Positions 57,235-64,000 of a DNA stretch of 64,000 bases are shown here, piece after piece. The DNA is from Microglena sp. YARC (lineage: Eukaryota; Chlorophyta; Chlorophyceae; Chlamydomonadales; Chlamydomonadaceae), in assembly GCA_022414725.1 (NCBI GenBank), contig CM039467.1, positions 11,802,491 through 11,866,490 on the forward strand. Reading direction: 5' to 3'. A model generated the notes under the pieces. It was given only the letters and a program-made list of their open reading frames with translations. It was not told the origin of the DNA and searched no databases. Every line of letters begins with the position of its first letter. Position 1 is the stretch's first letter. The position numbers and the translations under genes were made by a program.

Positions 57235-57638
57235 GCGCTCCACCTTACCATACCATTACCATTACCATACCATACCATACCATACCATACCATACCATAC
57301 CACACCAAACCATACCATATAATCCCAATACCATATAATCCCATCCCATTACCATCCCCTCACATGACATAGGCGGTGTTCACTTCACCGACATGTGGGA
57401 AGACACCATGAAGGATGCATTGGGTCCTTCCTACTGGATGGTCAAGTCAAGTCAGGGGTGCTCCACCTTACCATACCATTACCATCCCAATACCATATCA
57501 TACCATACCATATAATACCACCCCATCCCATCCCATTACCATACCATACCATATAATACCACCCCATACCATCCCATTACCATACCATACCATTTCATAC
57601 CATACCATACCACACCATTACCATCTCCTCTTGCACAG
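57235..57638 (+). repeat. CATAC repeats and a partial copy of the IPPc exon start
   Basis: CTCCACCTTACCATACCATT starts two (CCATA)n arrays (57238 and 57460). Between them, 57368-57450 repeats the next exon's start: GACATAGGCGGTGTTCACTT, CACCGACATGTGGGAAGACA and so on to GGATGGTCAAGTC. Its acceptor is lost (CATGACATAGG in place of CACAGGACATAGG), so it is a dead exon copy. Confidence 0.9.
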
Positions 57639-57863
57639 GACATAGGCGGTGTTCGCTTCACCGACATGTGGGAGGACACCTTGAAGGATGCTTTGGGTCC
57701 ATCTTACTGGATGGTCAAGTCGAGCCACATGGGCCAGATGCGTCTGTTGGTGTTTGCTCGCAACGACATCTACCCGGCCATCACACGCTCAGAAAAGGGG
57801 TCTCAGGCCACTGGTGTGGCGGGTGTGGCCACCAACAAGGGCGGCGTGGCCATTGGGATTAAG
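57639..57863 (+). CDS. IPPc exon A: NKGGVA motif
   Basis: The acceptor CTTGCACAG is followed by 75 codons in phase 0/0, ending ATT AAG|GTAGGG. It reads DIGGVRFTDMWEDTLKDALG, PSYWMVKSSHMGQMRLLVFA, RNDIYPAITRSEKGSQATGV, AGVATNKGGVAIGIK. In 5-phosphatases Q-(I/M)-R-L-x-V-F and G-x-x-x-N-K-G-G-V form the central strands next to the active site. The exon is clean, without stops or shifts. It follows a dead partial copy and its 3' end is copied three times downstream. Confidence 0.93.
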
Positions 57864-58245
57864 GTAGGGGAGACAGAGCTGTGGGGGAGTGTGGGTGGGT
57901 GGGTGGGTGAGGGGGGGAGGGGGGGGGGGGCATACAAGGGTTTTGCTTGTGTGTGTGGCAGGTGTGGCATGAACCAGGGTAGGTGTGCATTGGGATGAAG
58001 GTAGGGGAGACTGAGCTGTGAATGAGGGGGGGCATACAAGGGTTTGCTTGTGTGTGTGGCGGGTGTGGCCACCAACAAGGGCGGCGTGGCCATTGGGATT
58101 AACATAGGGGATACAGCTGTGGGGGAGGGGGGGAGGGGGGGGAGGAGGATACAAGGGTTTTGCTTGTGTGTGTGGCGGGTGTGGCCACAAACAAGGGCGG
58201 CGTGGCCATGGGGATTAAGGTAGGGCAAACAGAGCTGTGGGGGAG
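57816..58245 (+). repeat. Exon tail plus donor, real copy and three downstream copies
   Basis: GTGGCCACCAACAAGGGCGG, CGTGGCCATTGGGATTAAG|GTAGGG is repeated at about 58060-58110 (donor lost: AACATAGGGG) and 58184-58228 (donor AAGGTAGGG kept), with a weaker copy at 57955-58010. CATACAAGGGTTTTGCTTGT and G-rich tracts separate the units, which are about 110-130 bp. Confidence 0.92.
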
Positions 58246-58296
58246 GGGAGGGGGGGGGGGGGGGGGTCATACAAGGGTTGGCTTGTGTGTCCCTCA

Positions 58297-58358
<62 letters not shown>

Positions 58359-58471
58359 CAAGCCCAAGCCCAACCCCAACCCGGGAAGGCAGGTGTGGGA
58401 GGCAGCCACCATCTCACCAACCCAACCTCAAACCCCAAACCCAAACCCCAAACCCAAACCCGGCGAGCCAG
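58246..58471 (+). repeat. Poly-G, poly-C, (CA)n and CCCAAAC repeats before the acceptor
   Basis: A G run, a C run of about 30, (CA)n and (CCCAAAC)n precede CGAGCCAG. A decayed acceptor copy, GGCAGGTGTGGGAGGCAG, lies near 58387. Confidence 0.85.
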
Positions 58472-58666
58472 GTATGGGAGACAGAGCTGTGCTTCATCAA
58501 CAGCCACTTGGCAGCTCACCAAGACAAGTGCCGGGCACGCAACGCCCACTACCGCGATATTGTCAAGGGGTTGCGCATGGACCCATACCAGATGGACGTG
58601 CTGACGGCTTACCACCACGTCTTTTGGATGGGGGACTTGAACTACAGACTGGACTACGGCCAACAG
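58472..58666 (+). CDS. IPPc exon B: NSHL and WMGDLNYR motifs
   Basis: Sixty-five codons, phase 0/0, between GAGCCAG and CAACAG|GTGGGG. It reads VWETELCFINSHLAAHQDKC, RARNAHYRDIVKGLRMDPYQ, MDVLTAYHHVFWMGDLNYRL, DYGQQ. N-S-H-L and the hallmark W-x-G-D-x-N-x-R are both complete, so catalytic residues of this half are kept. The first word V-W-E-T-E-L joins smoothly to I-K of exon A. Confidence 0.95.
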
Positions 58667-58689
58667 GTGGGGTAGGGCAATGCGACGTG

Positions 58690-59520
58690 ATATGAAATTT
58701 AAATTGATATCATATGGAATTTAAATTGGTATCATATGAAATTTAAATCGATATCATATGAAAAATAAATTAATATCATATGAAATTAAAAATTGGAATG
58801 AGGCACTGTAGCACAAACTCATGGTCATTGTCGGTAAGACGATTGTCTGGGTTTAGTTCTTCAATGCTTTTTCTCGTTAGTTCTTCTTGTCATGGTTGGG
58901 CTAGTCCCTTTAGCCTATTTGGCCTGCTCCTGGACTGTAACATACATACGTACACATGTACATTGCACATTGATTTCCTGCATTGTCTGCGACAAAGACC
59001 CTAAAAACTAAACACTTGCTGTGCTGCACCAAACGATCGCTGCTTTGGTGTTGAGGAATTATAGGCTGGGAACAGTCCTGATTCCTTTGATAAAAACAAA
59101 ATAAAAACAACACAAATACAAAGTCCCTAAATCCTAAACACTTTCTGCGTTGCATAAACCAAACGATCGCTGCTTTGGGGTTTAGGGCTGGTAGGTTTTA
59201 GGGAAAGCAAACGAAAGGAAACCAAACGATCGCTGCTTTGGGGCTGGTAGGTTTTAGGGAAAGGCAATATGATATCATGCCATCATGTGGTATCATATGA
59301 TGACGGCAGTCTGACTAGGTTAAAGTTACCATTTATATACTATATCATAGGATGCAGTTTACCATTTTGGTGTTGATGTCTGGCAGGTTTTGATCAGTCC
59401 TGATGGTCACATGGCTGACTTGGGTTGACATCTCTAAAATCCTAGCTCTGCCTGTCTACCCTCTCTGCTCCTTTAGCTCCTGCGCCTTTTCACTTTCAGC
59501 TGACGGGAGCGCTGAGATGG

Positions 59521-59553
<33 letters not shown>

Positions 59554-59880
59554 CCCTACTCTTTGTACTACATCATACTCATTGTACTGCATTGTATTGC
59601 TTTGGCGATGGTTGCCTGGTGTTGAACTGACTTCTAGGGAACGGCAATATGAAATCATATGATGCAGGCAGTCTGGCTAGGCTAAAGTTACCATTTACAT
59701 ACACTATCATATGATGCAGTTCGCATGATATCATATGATATCATACTCGCCTTTGGTCTACATCATATGATATGCGGGTCCCTAATAATACTTGCCTTTG
59801 GTCTACATCATATGATATCATACTCACCTTTGGTCTACATTGTATGATATCATACTCACTTTTGGTCTACATCATATGAT
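58690..59880 (+). repeat. Intron with short AT-rich and CATATGATATCATA repeats
   Basis: ATCATATGAAATTTAAAT repeats (58700-58790), ACCAAACGATCGCTGCTTTG repeats near 59025, 59158 and 59221, a (GA)n run at 59524-59550, and TTTGGTCTACATCATATGAT repeats (59750-59885). No exon is supported. Confidence 0.75.
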
Positions 59881-59978
59881 ATGCCGGTCCCTACCACCAG
59901 GCCATCATCATACCAAACCAACACCATTGTCACATCACCCCACCACCATAACACCAGCCACACACCACTCCCATATCA

Positions 59979-60066
59979 ACATCTCTCCACCACCACATTA
60001 CCTCCCCCCCACCACCACCACCACCACCACCACCACCACCACCACCACATCATCACCCCCCACACA

Positions 60067-60110
<44 letters not shown>

Positions 60111-60453
60111 TACACACACACACTCACATACACATACACATACACACACGCACACAAATGCACACAAACCACGCACACTACCACCCCCAACCCACCCGCA
60201 GCTGTGCAACATCGCTCTGCTGTATCCTCCCTAAATCCTCCGTAAACAATATAAACCACACAAACACACACACAGGCCAACATCCCTACCGAGAGCCCCT
60301 TGATGGATGACTTCAAGAGCCTGGTGGACAAGGTGGACAGCGGCCAGTACAGCGAGCTGCTGCCCCTGGATCAGCATCTCTCCACTGCCACATTACCTCC
60401 ACACCCCACCCACCACCACCACATCATCATCACACACAAACACACACACATAG
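59979..60453 (+). repeat. Duplicated intron end plus partial exon copy
   Basis: CATCTCTCCACCACCACATT (59979) and CATCTCTCCACTGCCACATT (60375) start two copies. The first runs through CCACCA and CACA repeats and the acceptor CACACAG (60275) into 99 bases of exon C (60276-60374), ending exactly at GGATCAG where the second copy begins. The first exon copy has an intact acceptor but no donor of its own. Confidence 0.92.
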
Positions 60454-60729
60454 GCCATCATCCCGACTGAGAGCCCCTCGATGGATGACTTCAAGAGCCT
60501 GGTGGACAAGGTGGACAGCGGCCAGTACGGGGAGCTGTTGCCCCTGGATCAGCTTGCTAAAGAGATGGAGGCCAAGCGCTGCTTTTACCAATTCAATGAG
60601 GGGGAGATCAGGTTCCCTCCAACCTTCAAGACGCGACGTGAGCCTGGCATGGAGTACTTGCCCCAGCGCTCCCCCGCATGGTGTGATCGCATCCTGTACC
60701 GCAGCAACCTGCCGCTGAAGCAAGTCAAG
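60454..60729 (+). CDS. IPPc exon C: PAWCDRIL motif
   Basis: Ninety-two codons, phase 0/0, from ACACATAG to GTCAAG|GTAGGA. It reads AIIPTESPSMDDFKSLVDKV, DSGQYGELLPLDQLAKEMEA, KRCFYQFNEGEIRFPPTFKT, RREPGMEYLPQRSPAWCDRI, LYRSNLPLKQVK. F-x-E-G-x-I-x-F-x-P-T-(F/Y)-K and P-x-W-C-D-R-(I/V)-L are the second hallmark block of inositol 5-phosphatases. The gap between exons B and C is normal for the family. Confidence 0.95.
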
Positions 60730-60910
60730 GTAGGAGATGTACAGTGTGTGTGGGGGGGTAGGGGGGGTAATATATGGGTGGGGTGGGGTGAGGGAGGGTG
60801 GGGTGGGGTAGTGTGGGTGAGGGTAGTAATTATGTGTGTGTGTGCATGGGTGTGGTGTGGTGGTGGTGGTGGGGTGGTGGTGGGGTGGTGGTGGGGGGGG
60901 GGGGGGGGTA
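60730..60910 (+). repeat. GGGTGGGGTGG-rich intron start
   Basis: Low-complexity GGGTG units and a poly-G run follow the donor. No other feature. Confidence 0.7.
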
Positions 60911-61018
60911 GCCTGTCGGACAGACGGACGGACATCGGACAGATGGCGGAGAGACACGGGGGGAACTTAGGGCTTAAGTCCCAGGCCCCTGGGGGGTCCA
61001 CAGGGGGCTAAAGTGAAA
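60911..61018. repeat. Dispersed repeat, copy 2
   Basis: Matches 13676-13777 over GACAGATGG, CGGAGAGACACGGGGGGA, ACTTAGGGCTT, CCCCTGGGGGGTCCA and GGGGGCTAAAG. Confidence 0.75.
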
Positions 61019-61124
61019 AACGAATTGTGACATTCAGGAGTTCCATGCCAGCCAGATTGTACCTTGAGGAGTTCCATGCTAAGTTTAATATAAATATATG
61101 CTCAATTAAATATTAGCATATGCT

Positions 61125-61183
61125 TTTTCCGTTCTGCTATATTTAGTTGGTAGACTACTACTGTGCGCTCAATGTGGATTCCA
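61125..61183 (+). repeat. Dead copy of the exon D start
   Basis: TTCTGCTATATTTAGTTGGT, AGACTACTACTGTGCGCTCA, ATGTGGATTCC matches 62911-62965 (TTCTGCTATATTTAGGTGGT, GGACTACTACTGTGCACCCG, ATGTGGATTCC). The acceptor AG is still present. The copy breaks off into the 44-bp array. Confidence 0.92.
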
Positions 61184-61766
61184 AGCTAAATGATATATAC
61201 ATATGTGCTAAATTAGATATAAATAAATGCTAAATGATGTATACATATATGCTAAATTAGATATAAATAAATGCTAAATGATATATACATATGTGCTAAA
61301 TTAGATATAAATAAATGCTAAATGATATATACATATGTGCTAAATTATATATAAATAAATGCTAAATGATATATACATATGTGCTAAATTATATATAAAT
61401 AAATGCTAAATGATATATACATATGTGCTAAATTATATATAAATAAATGCTAAATGATATATACATATGTGCTAAATTATATATAAATAAATGCTAAATG
61501 ATATATACATATGTGCTAAATTATATATAAATAAATGCTAAATGATATATACATATGTGCTAAATTATATATAAATAAATGCTAAATGATATATACATAT
61601 GTGCTAAATTATATATAAATAAATGCTAAATGATATATACATATGTGCTCAATTATATATAAATAAATGCTAAATGATATATACATATGTGCTCAATTAG
61701 ATATAAATAAATGCTAAATGATATATACATATGTGCTAAATTAGATATAAATAAATGCTAAATCAA
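61184..61766 (+). repeat. 44-bp tandem array
   Basis: The unit GCTAAATGATATATACATAT, GTGCTAAATTATATATAAAT, AAAT repeats about 13 times with TAGATA/TATATA variants. A short tail of the same array continues at 62811-62870, after the insertion at 61771-62817. Confidence 0.95.
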
Positions 61767-61770
61767 CTAC

Positions 61771-62817
61771 ACATATCTCCATTGGTGCCTTATTATTGGC
61801 CTTTTGGGACAGACGGTTTTGACCCATGGACTCCAGTCCAATGAAAACAAAACAATTCTACAAAGTTGCTTAACCACATCACCTCAACATATAAATACTT
61901 GGATTTGGGTATGCTCAGGGTTTGTGAACCAGATGAAGTAAACCTTTTTTTTTTCACTATGGGGGTCCCTAATTCAGGACAGATTTTACACAAATGTGGG
62001 ACGGAGCCAAATGCAGTCAATTTTTATTTTTTTGAAAATTGAATTGGGTAGGCCTGTTTTTCACATCTTCGCTTTCAAGTCATTGTCACAGCAGGTTATG
62101 GAAGATACTGTGCAGGCAGTACGGACTGTACAAAGCCAAAAATCACTGAGTATTTGCACATTTTGGGCCAATTTAGGAGTCCCCAATTATGTTACAAGCT
62201 GCACAGCCGCAACTGCATCGTTTTGTGTCTTCATCTTTTCAGCGAAGGGAACTGAATCACTTTTCGAAAAAAATGAAATTTCGAATTTCAAATTTCAAAT
62301 CCCAATTTCAAAAACATTCAAAAAACATTTTTTTTCTTTTCTCATCAAACATCCACATCCGAAGTTAGATTTTGATTTGGAAATCTTCCAGGTATACACC
62401 GAACTGGCAGGTGGAACGCTGGTATCGGCCGAAATGGCAGGTGGAATTGCTATTGCAGTTCACTCAGAAGCCGAGGCTGAAGTGCAGCCTCCGACCTTGC
62501 GGTAGGGGCTAGATATGCCTTTCGTCCCGTGGAAACTTGCTTCGCGATATCTCGCGCGACCTCGTATTCGACGCGGATTGGATTTGTCCCAAAATATTTT
62601 GTATATCTCGTGTACTGCCAACTGCCTGCCGGCCTGGGCTGCTGGAGACCGAATGCCCATCGGAAAAACAAATAGCTGCGCGTCTAGCTGAAACACTGAT
62701 GAGAAACGCTAACTACTCAGAATTTGATTCCGAGCATTTTGGGGTGTGTACGGCTCTGTCCCACACTCTTGTCCCGAATTAGGGCGTTTTGGAGATTAGG
62801 CACCATTGGAGATATGT
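61771..62817. mobile_element. About 1.05-kb DNA element with inverted ends inside the 44-bp array
   Basis: The left end ACATATCTCCATTGGTGCCT and the right end, on the minus strand, ACATATCTCCAATGGTGCCT differ at one base of 20. Array sequence continues on both sides, so the element interrupted it. ATAT may be the target duplication, but it is also part of the inverted match. No transposase-like frame is visible, so I call it a non-autonomous DNA transposon. Confidence 0.8.
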
Positions 62818-62925
62818 GCTAAATTAGATATAAATAAATGCTAAATTAAATATACATATGTGCTAAATATTAATATACGCTAAATTACTAGTTAACATAT
62901 GCGTTTCCTGTTCTGCTATATTTAG

Positions 62926-63156
62926 GTGGTGGACTACTACTGTGCACCCGATGTGGATTCCTCAGACCACAAGCCAGTGGGTGCGCTGTTTAACGTGCCA
63001 ACCATCTGGTGCCGAGCTGAGGAGGTCAGTAAGGTCATCTCAACACTGAAGCTGGTTATCACTTGTATCAAGGTCAGCGGCATGCCCACCCCTGGCAACA
63101 AGAGGCGCTCCAGCACAATCACAAGCACTGCACCCAGCCAACAGATCATATTCATG
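62926..63156 (+). CDS. IPPc exon D: SDHKPV motif and start of a C-terminal region
   Basis: Seventy-seven codons, phase 0/0, from TATATTTAG to TTCATG|GTGAGT. It reads VVDYYCAPDVDSSDHKPVGA, LFNVPTIWCRAEEVSKVIST, LKLVITCIKVSGMPTPGNKR, RSSTITSTAPSQQIIFM. S-D-H-K-P-V is the last catalytic motif, with the conserved Asp and His. LKLVITCIKVSGM could open a C2-like strand, as a C2 domain follows IPPc in SHIP-type enzymes, but the rest lies outside the window. Confidence 0.93.
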
Positions 63157-63520
63157 GTGAGTGGCACGCAATACATAGACAAACACAGACATAGACAGGC
63201 ACACATAGTCATAGACAAATCCCTGGCAAGAGGCACCCCAGCAAAATCACCAGCACTGTACCCAGCCAACAGATCATTCCCATGGTGAGTGGCGCGCAAT
63301 ACATAGACATAGACATAGGCATAGACACATCCCTGACAAGAGACGCCCCAGCACAATAACCAGCACTGCAGCCAGCCAACAGATCATTTCATGGTGAGTG
63401 GCGCACAGTACATATAGACATAGACATAGGCATAGACAAATCCCTGGCAAGAGGCGCTCCAGCACGATCACAATCACAAGCACTGCACCCAGCCAACAGA
63501 TCATTTTCATGGTGCGCGGA
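63100..63520 (+). repeat. Exon D tail plus donor, four copies
   Basis: GCACCCAGCCAACAGATCAT...ATGGTGAGTGG occurs at 63129-63165 (real), 63248-63291, 63366-63401 and 63486-63515 (ATGGTGCGCGG). The copies are separated by ACATAGACATAGACATAGGC repeats. The unit is about 115-130 bp. Three copies keep the ATG|GTGAGT donor. Confidence 0.93.
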
Positions 63521-64000
63521 GTGTGAGTGGATTGTGGAGGGCTGGTCTGAGCTAAGTAGGGAATTGCACAAGTTGTGAAAAAGTTGATGGAAACTGGAAA
63601 CTGACCCTCCCCCCCCACCCCCCACCCCCCAAACCCTTTGCTGTCACCTCTCATTGAAAATGTTTGAAAACTTGTTGTACGGTATTAGAGATCGCTTCTA
63701 TAATTGCCTTGTGTAGGCCTTTTCATTTGATAGTATTATCAATAGAAACTGACCTCCCCCTCTGCTTCAACCTTTCATTAGATCATGTGCAGGGCAGGGT
63801 ACTACAAAGCGCGCACGGCAGGGCAGGGCAGGGCGTTTACTCGCATGTTGGGTTGGGGTGGGGTGGGGTGGGGTCAATCTTGTCAAGCTCCATCCCCCCT
63901 ACCCCCCTACCCGCTCCCCCACCTCTCCCCACCTCCCCCCACCCCTCGTGCACGGCAGGGCATTTACTGGCATGCTTTTTGAGCCACACTGCGCGTTTAA
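63521..64000 (+). other. Intron sequence to the window edge
   Basis: Contains a C-rich run near 63607-63640, GCACGGCAGGGCAGGGC repeats near 63811 and 63952, and a GGGTTGGGGTGGGGTG stretch. No further exon could be placed. Confidence 0.5.

Larger units (their letters stand above)
14924..64000 (+). other. Gene span: inositol-polyphosphate 5-phosphatase, over 48 kb, 3' end outside
   Basis: One plus-strand gene is inferred from phase-compatible exons: 14924-15070, 15594-16451, 21876-22054, 22538-22588, a C2 block at 22632-25732, 50773-50917, 53511-53730, 55314-55435, 56330 onward, 57639-57863, 58472-58666, 60454-60729 and 62926-63156. Every named junction is GT-AG. The product would be a type II phosphoinositide 5-phosphatase, which removes the 5-phosphate from inositol phosphates or phosphoinositides at membranes. 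The order is N-terminal low-complexity region, C2, linker, then IPPc. The exon carrying the start of IPPc (TWN and QE motifs) was not found. The last intron runs off the window. Most intron sequence is tandem repeat. Confidence 0.75.

Noticed and set aside
60276..60374. A second functional IPPc exon C
   Set aside because: It has an acceptor but stops matching at GATCAG and lacks the PAWCDRIL part and a donor, so it is a partial duplicate.

Overview
The window is nuclear DNA from a eukaryote. The evidence is a many-exon gene with GT-AG introns of matching phase, a non-LTR retrotransposon, DNA-transposon derivatives with terminal inverted repeats, and megabase-style satellite and minisatellite arrays. 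A green-plant-lineage alga is my best guess, from an interstitial (TTTAGGG)3 tract at 53761, a TGTAA-type tail on a short retroelement at 7461-7779, and an L1-like LINE. A prasinophyte such as Cymbomonas would fit, but I cannot prove that from the sequence.

Layout. 1-4747 is intergenic or repetitive DNA with three inverted-repeat elements, including a probable hAT-type MITE (3701-4150) with an 8-bp imperfect target duplication. 4748-12771 is a decayed L1-like LINE of about 8 kb. It has an ORF1 remnant, an endonuclease, a reverse transcriptase and a zf-RVT knuckle. It is bounded by a 16-bp near-perfect direct repeat, carries a 319-bp SINE-like insertion inside its RT, and has a long 3' region built of two 1.4-kb tandem copies. 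12772-14465 has no recognisable gene.

From about 14.9 kb (possibly 14.5 kb) to the right edge lies one plus-strand gene of more than 48 kb. It encodes a type II inositol-polyphosphate 5-phosphatase. I can place about twelve exons whose reading phases agree: a low-complexity N-terminal region (14924-16451), small linkers (21876-22588), a decayed-looking C2-domain block (22632-25732), further linkers (50773-56330 onward), and four clean exons of the IPPc phosphatase domain (57639-63156). The IPPc motifs NKGGVA, NSHL, WMGDLNYR, PAWCDRIL and SDHKPV are all present. The front of the IPPc domain and the 3' end of the gene were not found.

The introns are almost wholly tandem repeats. The largest is a roughly 20.6-kb array of a 51-bp unit (29.5-50.16 kb), interrupted by exactly 1000 N. 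Its left half is indel-rich and its right half clean, which looks like two sequencing or assembly qualities.

The most striking pattern is that nearly every splice junction of this gene has been locally copied. Exon tails plus 5' splice sites, or 3' splice sites plus exon starts, occur 2-6 times, often with a minisatellite between or beside the copies. A MITE family (arms containing AGCAGCAGCTTCTAGGCAGC) takes part in at least one of these duplications. I regard this junction-centred duplication and intron growth as the main candidate for something undescribed.
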